In this document: in pieces, positions 1 to 8,902 of the stretch
Layout of the letters: each line of letters begins with the position of its first letter
How positions within the stretch are numbered: the stretch's first letter is position 1
Origin: Phoronis australis
Lineage: Eukaryota; Phoronida; Phoronidae
Assembly (NCBI GenBank): GCA_002633005.1
Contig: NMRA01000063.1
Coordinates: 454,438-478,009 of the forward strand
DNA length: 23,572 nt
Reading direction: 5' to 3'
Program-made: the position numbers and the translations under genes
The notes under the pieces: generated by a model
What the model saw: only the letters and a program-made list of their open reading frames with translations
Databases searched by the model: none
What the model was told of the DNA's origin: nothing

Positions 1-158
1 AACTTATCATTATTCAATTTCATAATTTCCCACATCCGGGACTCTATATCCGCCACACGGTTTGTATTGGAAATAGTTTATAATGGACATAATAATATTT
101 TATAGGCATAATAAATGGGTGATAAAGTAGCATTTGTGCTTCCAGAAATACAACTTAC

Positions 159-282
159 CCCAACACACGGGCTCCGGTGGGGCGGGACATTCGTTGCTAT
201 GGCTATTGTCACAGTCAGTGCAGTCTCGGCCACATACTGCAGGCGAGGGGCAAATTATTTCACAAGGAGAATTCGGGCTTAT
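159..282 (-). CDS. Candidate internal exon of a cysteine-rich secreted protein
   Basis: On the minus strand a 124-nt segment has a pyrimidine-rich acceptor (ending ...TTTCAG just above 282) and a consensus donor GTAAGT just below 159. Only one of the three frames is open. It gives 41 codons plus one base, with seven cysteines (residues 7, 11, 17, 21, 24, 32 and 40) and a proline-rich end. The spacing resembles small disulfide-rich extracellular modules, but I cannot name the family. The exon starts in phase 0, and the signal-peptide/PAN exon at 3599-3931 ends in phase 0, so the two could be spliced in frame as parts of one secreted protein. That join is inference. LINE debris in between would then be intronic. 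The plus-strand frame overlapping it lacks any recognisable feature. Confidence 0.42.
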
Positions 283-765
283 CTGAAACGAATTTTTATA
301 TTTTTTATCTACAACCTTGCCATTGATTCGGATTTAAAATAGCATTTCAGTTTAAAGATAACGAAACGAATTATAAAGAAGACTATACCAAACAAGCTAG
401 ACCGACAGAATGAACAATTGCAAGCTTGAAGCATTTTCTTCTATTTGCCGGTGTAGCATATATTAGTGACCCCGGGTCACTTTTTAATATTAAAAATGAC
501 ACGGGTCGCTTTTCAATGGGATCTAAATTTAATATGAACTACTCTGAAAAAATGACCCCATGGAGCCATTTTTTCACATATAAATAAATGGTAGGTTAAA
601 ATCAAAGAACACAGACTTCATTTCTTGTGCATCTCCTAGAACTGTCTCGAATTCAATGGCGGTGTAAAAGATAGAACTCCATTGCAGTTCATAGTCATAC
701 TTTCAATGAGCATAACGTTCAGCCTGTGCAAACTTTTCAACCAAGTTTTGTTAATCACATGAAAA
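283..765. other. Non-coding AT-rich stretch, possibly intronic
   Basis: Apart from the palindromes at 466-496, I see no open frame with codon structure, RNA gene or repeat. If the cysteine-rich exon and the PAN exon belong to one gene, this is intron. Confidence 0.4.
466..496. repeat. Adjacent palindromes (possible foldback core)
   Basis: Positions 466-480 form a near-perfect palindrome (GTGACC, three central bases, GGTCAC). It is followed directly by a perfect 16-bp palindrome at 481-496 (TTTTTAATATTAAAAA). Sequence just right of this (TGACACGGGTCG) loosely mirrors the left side, so the whole block may be a degenerate inverted repeat. No coding potential is seen in it. Confidence 0.5.
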
Positions 766-785
766 GTTGAATATGTTTAGCGCAG

Positions 786-985
786 CCCCCCCCCCCCCCT
801 GGGTTGACACTTCCTTGGTGNGTGTCCCCTCCCCTGGACGACAAAGGCTCCCTGCCCTCTCCCCCTGGTCGACCGACAACTCCTTGGCGCACCCCTAAGT
901 CGACAATGGCTCCTTGGCTCCAACTGTTGACACCTCGTTGGCGCAACACCTGGTCGACAAAGGCTCCTTGCCCTCCTGACTGAAT
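786..985. repeat. C-rich degenerate minisatellite after a poly-C run
   Basis: A run of 14 C (786-799) leads into about six degenerate units of 26-35 bp. Each starts with a CTGG-GTCGACA-like block and continues with a CTCCTTGG-CGC-like block. An unresolved base lies at 821. The composition (C-rich on the plus strand) differs sharply from the AT-rich flanks. The overlapping minus frame is low-complexity and not credible as a gene. Confidence 0.7.
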
Positions 986-1790
986 TCGATCTCAGTTACA
1001 AGTACCAAGCAGATGTGAATTTGACGCGTTTAGCTCAAAATCTTAGTTTGCACTTAATGACATTTGATCTATTGTTTCTAATTGGATGGCTCGATTGCTG
1101 AGTGAAGTAGTGTATTTGATTGGCATTTGTACGCTTACACCTGCGTGTTGAAATTGGAGAGAATTCCTTGAAAAATGTAAGAGAATTTAAAGTTTGAAAA
1201 TTATATGACCTTTGCACTAATTGGCCCTATCCGGTGAAAAGTGGGTTTAATGCTAAGATTCACAGTTGTCTAACTGGTAATTCATCAGAAAACGTGTTAA
1301 ATGAAAGGTCAAAATTTCAGATGAAAAATGCACTTAGTGACCCCATGGTTGCAGCAAATGACCTGAGAGTCTAGAATTAGAAGAACTCGATTACATGTAC
1401 AATATTTGGAATTTGAAGTGTCTACGTCAAAATCTTAGTATGCACCCAATGACATTTAACCTATTTTTTCTGATTAGATGGACAGATTGCTAACCAAAGT
1501 AGTGTATTTGATTGGCATGTACGTTTACAGTTGTGCGCTCAAATTGAAAATTGTAGGAGATGATTTTGAAAATTAGATGATCTTTGCTATAGTTGACCCT
1601 ATCCGGATCATTATAAACGAGTGTAGTAGAATCATTGCAACGTCCGTGAAAAGTGTGTCTCATGCTGAGAATCACAGTTGTCTAACTGTTGACACATCAG
1701 AATACGTGTTGAATGAATAGGTAAAAGATTCAGAAGAAAAATGCACCTAACGACCCCATTATTGCTCCAAATGACCTGAAACTTTGGATT
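986..1790. repeat. Tandem duplication of a ~392-bp unit
   Basis: Copy 1 (about 986-1380) and copy 2 (about 1386-1790) align throughout. Shared landmarks include TCAAAATCTTAGT (1035 and 1427), GTAGTGTATTTGATTGGCAT, CCCTATCCGG, CACAGTTGTCTAACTG and GACCCCAT followed by AAATGACCTGA. The offset measured at the first landmark is 392 bp. By eye the copies are roughly 75-80% alike, with small indels, so the duplication is not recent. Short minus-strand frames appear in both copies but do not match each other, which argues against coding. Confidence 0.8.
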
Positions 1791-1851
1791 TGGTACTGCA
1801 TTAAAGAATTCTGTTTCCTTGAAGCTTACATCTTTCTAAAGCTCGGGCAAT

Positions 1852-3250
1852 TCAGCACACCAATAGGGTTTCCTTTTCACTTACAAAAGCTATTGCTCTA
1901 CAGACCAGAATAGAATCAATTAATTCTCTCATAGCCGTATTAAAAATTGCGGATTTCATGAAGTCTTCGGGAATTGACTGCACGTTATATTTCTTAGGAG
2001 AATCAATGCCAACTTAATTTAAATGTGAAGAGTTGCCATTATAATGCACGGAAAATCTAGGGCAACTAAAGAATAATCTGCTATATGGAAAACACCAAAA
2101 AGGTCACTCAAGTGATGAAATTTGTCCAGCAATTCCCCGAGTGTATAAAATTTCATGTTGCGTAAGAACGTAGTCAACAGCCGAAGAACCCCTTCCCGAA
2201 ACGACTGTAAAGCTATCATGTTCGGGACTTACTCGCCCATTGAGAACAGAGAACTTTGTGTCAATACAAAATTTCAGGAGGGAATCCTCATGTCTATTTT
2301 TAGAAAATCTAAAGACTGTCTAGGTGGTGATTACGTCGACAACCTGCACATAATCTTTCATGTCTTTTATACGGGCATTAAAGAGGCATGGAACGCGAAC
2401 CCTCGTCAAAAATATCTTTTAAAGAATTCCTGATTAAAGTACCATCCCGCAACGTCTAGTACAGAGTAATTCAAATTCCCCTGTGAGGTAATTTTCGGAA
2501 AAAAATCACAAAATTCGCGGTTTTTGAAATACGCGCGAATGAAAAACTCTGTGGTCACCACAATGTTTCTAATCTCCCTCCTACTTATAATAAATGCGCG
2601 CATGCGCTCACAGTCAAATGTCACATTTTCCATGTATGGAAAATGAACTACATCTATGTCTTGCCATACCAAATAAGGAGACGTGCTCTTGATTGTTTTT
2701 TGAAATTTGAAATTAAAAGAAAATGCTTTGATATCAACAGAAATTAAATATCTTTACGAACAAATCCTAAAAGTACCTGGTAAGCAGGCAAAAATTCAAT
2801 TTCAGTGGCAGAGAAGCACTTTCAATATTAGAAAATATACAGAGTCAACAAGGAAAAACAAGTGACATAACAAATAAAGAGTGAACTTTTCACAAGGGGA
2901 ATTTTCTGGAGCTAAATAACAGACTAATATTACAAACTTATAATCAGAAATCACATCACTCAATTGCAGCCCAATTATGCCATCATGAGATTTATCAACA
3001 ACCTTAACAGTATATTAAGTTGAGTCAACTAATACTCCTATTTCCCCAAACGGCCTAATAGCACGCGTATGCACAGTGTTTCTATTATGGCCATATCAAA
3101 CAAATCTTTCTACATAAATATTATCGACTTTAGCCAAATGGGTTTCAACAATATAGAAAATAACTGCTTCGGACCCACGAATTACTTTCTCTCGCAGACC
3201 TTTGTTATTCTATGTCCAATCATTTGCATTCCGGGGGAAATTCGTGTGGA
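1852..3250 (-). pseudogene. Degenerate LINE ORF2 fragment: endonuclease and linker
   Basis: Minus-strand translation, read across several frames, follows an apurinic-like LINE endonuclease. From the N-terminus: an NANDWT segment (3216-3230), VETHL with the catalytic Glu (3132-3149), GHNR, EIGVLV, DGIIGLQL, VCYLAPENSP (2895-2925), FNARIKDM (around 2370), NGRVSPEHDSF, SAVDYVLTQHE and ADYSLVAL. A pre-RT linker follows, ending at a stop at 1852-1854. The usual SDH close to the end reads ADY here, so the catalytic His is lost. In-frame stops and at least two frameshifts make it dead. No reverse transcriptase follows it. A ~430-bp block (about 2400-2828) interrupts it between the DSVYF and FNARI segments. 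The clade is uncertain; it resembles Jockey/CR1/L2-type elements. Confidence 0.78.
2406..2753 (-). CDS. Unidentified 115-codon open frame inside the LINE interruption
   Basis: This minus-strand frame is open from just after a TAA (2754-2756) to a TGA at 2406-2408. It lies inside the segment that splits the LINE endonuclease. The translation is rich in aromatic residues and looks protein-like: DIDVVHFPYMENVTFDC, RMRAFIISRREIRNIVV, FFIRAYFKNREFCDFFP and NYSVLDVAGWYF. I do not recognise a family. There is no good ATG; the only in-frame start-like codon near the 5' end is TTG (2670-2672), so if real it is an exon or a fragment. A possible donor is GTACTT within ...GGGATGGTACTTT. It could be a host exon, part of a second inserted element, or chance. 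Confidence 0.3.
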   Translation of the reverse strand, partial: RYLISVDIKAFSFNFKFQKTIKSTSPYLVWQDIDVVHFPYMENVTFDCERMRAFIISRREIRNIVVTTEFFIRAYFKNREFCDFFPKITSQGNLNYSVLDVAGWYFNQEFFKRYF

Positions 3251-3598
3251 AATTTCATTTTTCTGTAAATTTTCTGAAAATATTGTCATATATGAGGCAC
3301 CGTACATCAAAGGATCTCCATACGTTTTCTCGCCGAATCGTTATCTTATACGGGAAATAATTAGTTAGGTTTTACCCGTTAGTTTTTTACTGTTCGGGCT
3401 TGTATTGAGGGTAAATATGTTTTCAGGAAGTATATGCTTAATTATTGTCTTACACTCGCCAATATACTTCCTCATATAATTGATTTACAGCAAGACAGAG
3501 AGACTGACAATTGTTGTAGACCACCTGTTGCGAAATAACATCTCTTGCACCATTATTAAACTTATTATTACAGGCATTTCAGAAAATTACATGCTTAC
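3251..3598. other. Putative first intron of the PAN gene
   Basis: This gap lies between the donor of the PAN exon and the LINE endonuclease. Plus-strand frames overlapping 3069-3368 and 3480-3722 are antisense shadows of the LINE and of the PAN exon. Nothing else is seen. Confidence 0.4.
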
Positions 3599-3931
3599 AT
3601 TCCACAAAGGCTTCGGCACAACAAGATGGCGTTGTCCAGTACACCTCGCGACCTCTTCTTCAGATACTGTAGTGTCATTCACGCTGTCGTATAGAAAACA
3701 AACGCCAGAGTTTTCAGAATGAAATACAGACTTACATCGCTCATTCTTCTTGCATTTGATCGCACATTCTAATTCACTTCGAGCTAAAACTTGCTGAAAT
3801 GCCAACTGAGGTCTCGACAACGTGACTTTGGTAGTCCACGTACGGTAAGATTCATTGCACACCATAATCTCGGAAAGCTTCGCGGGCTGTATCAGAAACA
3901 GAACTAGAAAGGAGGCCAATACAAAATACAT
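3599..3931 (-). CDS. First coding exon: signal peptide plus PAN/apple domain
   Basis: This exon encodes 111 residues from an ATG at 3931 with G at -3. Residues 1-20 form a classic signal peptide (MYFVLASFLVLFLIQP), so the product should be secreted or membrane-anchored. The rest carries six cysteines (25, 56, 60, 66, 78, 97). The C-x3-C-x5-C-KSV core followed by VCFLYDS is typical of PAN/apple modules, which bind proteins or carbohydrates outside the cell. Two N-glycosylation sequons (NES, NDT) are present. The frame reaches a stop soon after a good donor, GTAAGC at 3593-3598, so the exon probably ends in phase 0 at 3599. Downstream exons lie at lower coordinates, and 159-282 is a phase-compatible candidate. 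The plus-strand frame here is a shadow. Confidence 0.72.
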
Positions 3932-4135
3932 GTCGACCCAGCATGGAGGACTGTTTCAACACAATGTATGCTATCACACAGTTTCAAAAGTAATGTGTTT
4001 TTACCGTCATGTTATGCTACAGGGTACCTCGAAAACGCCTTCCGTCAAAAACATTCGATTTCGACAACTTGCTTATGAAATTGGTCTTAAGAATAGGTCA
4101 AATATTATTTAGTAAAATCGGATATGATGAATTCT
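3932..4135 (-). other. Upstream/5' leader region of the PAN gene
   Basis: This is about 200 bp upstream of the PAN start codon. One upstream ATG (CATGCTGG) sits 14 bp before the start in another frame. I see no TATA box or other confident promoter element. The inserted LINE begins immediately beyond, so the original promoter may have been displaced. Confidence 0.3.
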
Positions 4136-4151
4136 GAGAGAGAGAGAGAGA
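4136..4151. repeat. (GA)8 microsatellite
   Basis: Eight GA units lie immediately beside the 3' end of the minus-strand LINE. Confidence 0.9.
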
Positions 4152-5039
4152 NTTTATTTGTAGTGGAGCTATTTTGTACATATTGCATTGCAGTAGTTGG
4201 TATAGATGGCAATTTCATGACCAGATGTTCAATACATATAAACATATTTACACATTCACAATGTTAGAGTTTCCTGTCTAATATCATAAGCCTTTAATAT
4301 AAATAAGGATAATCTTTTCAGAAGATTGCAAGAGTTTGTTTTGAATAAGTATTTGGCGTTTTCGATGTCAGAATGCTTTCTGGATATTTTTGGTAAAAAT
4401 TCATTCTAATATCGTTTAGTACAGGGCAGTTAAATAACAAGTGTATTTCGACTTCCAATTTCTGAGCGGTTGCAAATTTCACAAAGCCTCTCTTCCTTTG
4501 GAATGTCATGCCTACCAGTTTCTATTTTCAGTTGATGTCCAGAGCACCTGAATTTGGCTAGTATTCTACGTAAAGCTGGTGGTAGACAGTAAAGATATTC
4601 TGCACAAGATAAATATGTTTTGATGATAGAGTAAAATGAGCACTTGCTGAAGTTCTGCACTGACATCCTCCATTCTTGGGCACCACAATCCAACAATCTT
4701 TGCTTAAATTCTAATATAAATAAATCAATATTTCCCGGTCCACTTATCCACATCTCCCCAAACCCGTATCAGAATAACATATTTTTAACTGCACTGGTCA
4801 TATTTGCTCGTCCTCTTTCACAATCTTCCCGCAGCATCCTGTAACTTTTCTTTTTTGGCCCCGAGTAGATTATTGGTTTGCACAAGTATTTCACAGATAA
4901 TAAATGCCTGCCGCATTCTTCTCTTGTCATAACGTTACTTGTTTTCTGTGGGACACCAGCAACCCATTTACTGAAATCATTGCGAACACTTTCTATGTCT
5001 TTCGAATATACTGGACCCCATATCTCGGCACCGTATCAC
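4136..5039 (-). mobile_element. 5'-truncated LINE, C-terminal ORF2 and 3' tail
   Basis: Minus-strand translation starts abruptly at YGAEIWGPVYSKDIESV (about 5038), the region after the RT thumb in many LINEs. It runs through KWVAGVPQKTSNVM, a stop (TGA, near 4770), YGFGEMWISGPGNIDLF, CLPPALRRILAKFRCSGHQL and ETGRHDIPKEERLCEIC. After a frameshift near 4440 it continues with HLLFNCPVLNDIR, the terminal zinc-knuckle-like Cys/His region. A 3' UTR follows and ends in a CT/GA microsatellite (4136-4151), probably the element's own 3' tail, next to an unresolved base at 4152. The abrupt 5' end is typical of target-primed integration. No target-site duplication is visible. It cannot be the missing 3' half of the LINE at 1852-3250, because the order is wrong for a single copy. 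Confidence 0.75.
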
Positions 5040-5121
5040 TGTGGTCTTTGACAGAACTGACACTAGGATTGGCACTAGAGGTCACTGTGTGCTGAATATC
5101 ACGTGGTATCAAACAATAACT

Positions 5122-5161
5122 AACTGCCAGCATAGATATGTATTAGTCTATGCTGCCAGTT
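5122..5161. repeat. Short hairpin, 15-bp arms, 10-nt loop
   Basis: AACTGCCAGCATAGA (5122-5136) pairs with TCTATGCTGCCAGTT (5147-5161) with one mismatch. The stem is too short for a typical animal microRNA precursor and may be the core of a small foldback element. Confidence 0.6.
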
Positions 5162-5686
5162 CCTCTCGAAGCCTAGGAATCCTGAATTCAGTCCGACATA
5201 ACAAATTTGCGACCAGTTTCATAGCCATAAATGGTCATCCCCGGTGATAATGGTACACCCCCCACCCAGCTCCCTAATCACGTCATCAAAGTCAACCCGC
5301 GTTTTTGTAGAACTGGCGGTTTCAGTTGTTGGAGATTCCGTCATCAAACATGCCCTAATGCTGTAGTTTGTGAACGTGGTTTATATATAGGCTAGCCAAA
5401 TGAAATACGATCATAAATTAGAAGCGAGAAATGGCGAGTCCCGGTTTTGAAATTAGTCAATTCAGCAGTTTCCTAAGGACATGTACTGTGACACTATGAA
5501 TCTAACCCTACCCCTCTGTCATAAATCGTCATTTTTTCAAACCCTCTACCCCTTGAGTGATGATGTCATGTGTGAATGCCTCCTTAGTAGTCTAAATCAT
5601 TTACTTCGCCTGAGACTGTTCAGACGAACTAGCGACAATGAAAAATCCTATGGTTGATCCAATACAGAAATTGATTTTTTGGCGCT
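5162..5686. other. Intergenic, nothing recognised
   Basis: No open frame with coding character, RNA gene or clear repeat is seen. Confidence 0.4.
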
Positions 5687-5809
5687 GGCTTATGTGGCAA
5701 GAGTTTGATTAACTTGACACCCCGGCTTATGTGGCAAGAGTTTGATTAACTTGACACGTTGGCTTATGTGGCAAGAGTTTGGTTAACCCTGACAGAAGCC
5801 GGGGTGTCA
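5687..5809. repeat. Three-copy 37-bp tandem repeat with an embedded inverted repeat
   Basis: Copies of GGCTTATGTGGCAAGAGTTT start at 5687, 5724 and 5761, a period of 37 bp. A perfect 14-bp inverted repeat (TGACACCCCGGCTT at 5715-5728, and its complement at 5796-5809) spans copies two and three. Confidence 0.85.
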
Positions 5810-6690
5810 GCCTCCCTTTCCGCGTTTCCGGTTTGCAAGTGACAGAGTGTTCTGATTCTAAAATCGTAGAATTCGTATTTTCTTTGACTTGAGTGAGATG
5901 CATTTTTAATTATCCTGTAAGTAGGGTCTAATTCGCAATTATTCAATAATGAGAGAAAATCCCATTGGCTGGCGCGGTACGTGATTTAATGAACATAATT
6001 CAACAAATTACAAGCTGAAAGCGAGGCGGTGATAGGGACGCACTGTGCGACTGTATGATTGCAGAAGGGTCTATATCCCTGGGAGCCATTAGTTACACAA
6101 ACATGCTACTTATGAACTCGTCAGTACTACAAACATGTGCGTATCACTTTCTGATTTTATTGCCGACAAAACGTGAACAGTGACAAATGTTTATAGAAAT
6201 GACATTTACAAATCTTCATTTTGCAGCCCATAGTAAACAGATCAGATATCCCGATTTGCCACTGTGCCTATAAGGTGACCGATTTGATGAATAAAAGTGA
6301 TATCGACCAGAATTAAAAATATTACTTATGAACATGTAATTTAACAGAACATGTTAAGCAACTATTTGCGAGGTGTAAAATGCAACCACCTATATCCCTA
6401 TCGATCGTCGACAGTCATTTTTCAATGAAACAAACCGAGTTACCTCACTTGTGGTGTGCGTAGACTAAGGCTAGAAACATTTCTAAGACAAGGAGCACTC
6501 AACAAAGAACATACAATTACGACAACAGTGTTGATAGGCTCGTTGCAACAATAATTAGGTGTGCGTAGACTTGAACGAAAATAAAAAAAAATTATACCTT
6601 AGGCCTATATGTGCGAATTAGGAATCTGCAACAAAGTGAACTCAAAATGATTTTTTCGAGATAGACTTGACTGAAGGCCAGACGTTGTCT
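5810..6690. other. Intergenic, nothing recognised
   Basis: AT-rich sequence. The only repetition noticed is GGTGTGCGTAGACT at 6453-6466 and again at 6558-6571. No gene is supported. Confidence 0.4.
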
Positions 6691-6798
6691 GTTGTGCATA
6701 TGCATGCCAAATTAATTATTTGAACGTGTTGTGCATGTGCATGTCAAATTGAATGTTTGAACGTGTTGTGCATGTGCATTGTCAAACTGAATGTTTAA
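6691..6798. repeat. Three-copy 37-bp tandem repeat at the gypsy 5' breakpoint
   Basis: Copies starting GTTGTGCATRTGCAT begin at 6691, 6728 and 6765. The third is diverged at its end. The array stops ten bases before recognisable reverse transcriptase sequence begins. Confidence 0.82.
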
Positions 6799-6807
6799 CA
6801 TCAGCTC

Positions 6808-6939
6808 ACAGGTGTTACAGGTATCGTCGACGACATTATTGTCTATGGAAAGAAGGCTGACGGAAGCGACCATGACGTGAACCTAGAACCTCTCATGAAG
6901 CGCGCTCGACAGACAGGAATAAAGTTCAATACGGTGTAG
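6808..6939 (+). pseudogene. pol: gypsy pol remnant: RT active-site region
   Basis: The frame starting near 6808 reads GVTGIVDDIIVYGK, the catalytic Asp-Asp loop of Ty3/gypsy reverse transcriptase (DD codons at 6829-6834). About 30 residues of palm/thumb follow, then a TAG at 6937-6939. Homology resumes in another frame at 6944, so a frameshift separates the two parts. The first two-thirds of RT, including the first catalytic Asp, is missing. Confidence 0.75.
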
Positions 6940-6943
6940 TGAA

Positions 6944-7852
6944 ATGCCGTTTTTCGGTCACATAATTAGTCGCAACGGCATACGCCCTGATCCACGCAAG
7001 ACTGAAGCCATCGCCCGTATGGACCCTTCACAAAGTCCCGAAAGTCTTCAAACCTTCTTCGACATGACCCAGTTTCTGAGCCGATTCACTCCCAAGTTAG
7101 CTTCGGTAGCCGCACCACTAAGGGACCTGATCAAAAAAAAGAACGAGTTCATCTGGGGACCTGAGCACCAGAAGGCAGTAGATCAAGTCAAAGCCCTAGT
7201 CACCAATCCAGAAACACTGCAGTACCATGATAATTCAAAACCCCTAGTAGTACAGGTCGACGCCTCATCCAAAGGTCTAGGAGCCGCACTACTCCAGGAA
7301 AGTGGATCAATCGAGTATAGAAGGAAACTGCTAACAGAAACCGAATCGCGTTATTCTAATATTGTGAGAGAATATCTGGCGGTCGTGTTTGGTCTGGAAG
7401 CCTTCCACCATTACATATATGGCAGACATGTTCAAGTGAACTCTGACCATAAGCCGTTGGAATTTATTACGAAGAAACATATCTCAAGCGCATCACCCCG
7501 GCTTGCCCGTATGCTGCTAAAGACCCAGAAATATGACTTCGACTTAGTGTGCGTAGGCAAGAACAAAGTTCCACTAGCAGATGCCCTATCACGCATTGAC
7601 TCATGTGCTGCAGATACAATCCCAGGATTTGACATAACCATACACGAGATACAGCTCCAACTGCATGCCAGTCTTACTCGTCTGACTCAGATCCGCTATG
7701 AGACAGCGAAGGACCTTGAGATGACGGTACTACGAAACATGATTGCCAACGGATGGCCTAACTCCAGAGCTGATTGCCCCACCACGGATACTGGAACTTC
7801 AGAGACGAGTTGGGAGTTGAAGATGGAATCATTATCAAAGGAAGACGTATAG
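6944..7852 (+). pseudogene. pol: gypsy pol remnant: RT thumb/connection and RNase H
   Basis: The 302-codon open frame begins at PFFGHIISRNGIRPD (RT thumb), passes through FLSRFTPKLASVAAPLRDL (connection) and enters RNase H: LVVQVDASSKGLGAALL, YSNIVREYLAVVFGLEAFHHYIYG, VNSDHKPLEFI and KVPLADALSRID. The four RNase H acidic residues are all present (D106, E143, D168, D213), so this domain looks intact apart from a small deletion around IEYRRKLL. From about 7785 the pol homology shifts to another frame (reading FRDELGVEDGI), and the codons after that point in this frame are out of register. It was once part of a single Pol polyprotein. Confidence 0.85.
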
Positions 7853-7902
7853 TCGTGCCACAATCATTACGCCAAACAGTGCTCAAACAGAGTCATTATG
7901 TC
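7789..7902 (+). pseudogene. pol: gypsy pol remnant: RNase H-integrase linker
   Basis: In the frame starting at 7789 the translation reads WNFRDELGVEDGI, GRRIVVPQSLRQTVLKQ and SHYVC, then a stop. This is the standard lead-in to the integrase zinc-binding domain. The match breaks off right after the first zinc-ligand region (SHY), and homology resumes near 7908 at VPPRPWHTLGMDLF. About 50 codons with the rest of the HHCC zinc finger are therefore deleted. Confidence 0.7.
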
Positions 7903-7946
7903 TGCTAAGACTAGACGTTCCACCTAGACCGTGGCACACACTTGGT

Positions 7947-8657
7947 ATGGACCTATTCTACTGGAAACAGAAGGACTATCTCTTAGTCGCTGACATGTAC
8001 AGCAAGTTTCCCATCGTACGAAGATTACACTCAACTACGTCCGGTTCTGTCATCAACCATTTGAAGACCATAGTAGATGAACACGGTCTCCCCGAGAAGG
8101 TCGTCTCAGGCAACGGACCACAGTTCTCATCATACGAGTTCAAACAGTTCGCTAAAGTATACGAACTAGAACATATTACAACATCACCGATGTTTCCCCA
8201 AGCGAACGGAATCATCGAAAGAATGGTACAGACAGTGAAGAATCTATTTATGACCAAGGCCTTCGAGACAGGCAGTGACCCCCACTTGGCAATGTTGTGC
8301 CTAAGATCAACACCGATTGACCACAAAACTCCGTCTCCAAGTGAACTGCTCAACGGCAGAAAGTATCGCACCATGCTACCTTCTTTGCATATCCAAGGGG
8401 AACGGCGAGAACAACGAAACACTTCAAATGCGCCAAGAAGCACAGAAGCGCAACTTCCCCGGCTCAAAACAGTTACCTCCACTACATCTGAACGACAATG
8501 TACGCATGCTAAATACAGATACCAAGATGTGGGAACCTGGACAGGTTCTCGGTCAGGAAGTCATGACACCCCGATCGTACAAGGTGACAACCAACCGATG
8601 ACCTTTCCGTCGCAACAGGAGACATTTGCGCAAGACCTCAGAAAATTTCGAAATTGA
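7947..8657 (+). pseudogene. pol: gypsy pol remnant: integrase catalytic core
   Basis: The frame reads MDLFYWKQKDYLLVADMYSK, INHLKTIVDEHGLPEKVVSG, NGPQFSSYEF, SPMFPQANGIIERMVQTVK and STPIDHKTPSPSELLNGRKY. This is a retroviral-type integrase core with DD35E spacing. The first Asp (residue 2) and the Glu (residue 91) are in place, but residue 55, which should be Asp, is Gly (GGC), so the enzyme would be inactive. In-frame homology ends near 8385, where pol moves to another frame. The remainder of this open frame is out of register. The long minus-strand frame opposite is a shadow. Confidence 0.82.
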
Positions 8658-8790
8658 CCAGCAAACCGAACTCGACACATCGATGCCAGAAGAACCAAAT
8701 ATCCCTGACGAAATTCCTACTGATACTCATGCGACTACCTGAAGTGGACGTGCTGTGCGGGAAACCTCAGCGGGATGACTTGTGAAAACG
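8385..8790 (+). pseudogene. pol: gypsy pol remnant: integrase C-terminal region
   Basis: From 8385, in the frame that ends at a stop near 8600, the translation reads LPPLHLNDNVRMLNTDTKMW, PGQVLGQEVMTPRSYKV. This is the small SH3-like barrel at the C-terminus of Ty3/gypsy integrases. After another shift it continues with PFRRNRRHLRK and an acidic tail, and after a third shift with SGRAVR near 8745, which is probably the pol end. Each segment is short, but together they are characteristic. Confidence 0.68.
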
Positions 8791-8902
8791 GAGCATTTTA
8801 TTTTATTAGTTTTTTGTTAACACCTTAAGTTTTACAAGGAACATTTATCGTCGTAGTTTAAAGGATATTAGACTTTTTATACCAGCTTCATTTGTTTCTT
8901 CA

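Noticed and set aside
115-342. 75-codon plus-strand frame
   Set aside because: It overlaps the better-supported minus-strand cysteine-rich exon with splice sites. It has no domain of its own.
755-949. 64-codon minus frame through the minisatellite
   Set aside because: It is low-complexity, crosses an unresolved base and is a by-product of the C-rich repeat.
1852-5039. One single LINE covering both minus-strand fragments
   Set aside because: The endonuclease part lies downstream (3') of the C-terminal part on the minus strand, so the order is wrong for one linear copy.
5122-5161. microRNA hairpin
   Set aside because: The stem is only 15 bp with no extension on either side, which is too short for an animal pre-miRNA.
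7976-8482. 168-codon minus frame
   Set aside because: It is antisense to the integrase core, and the plus strand carries clear homology.
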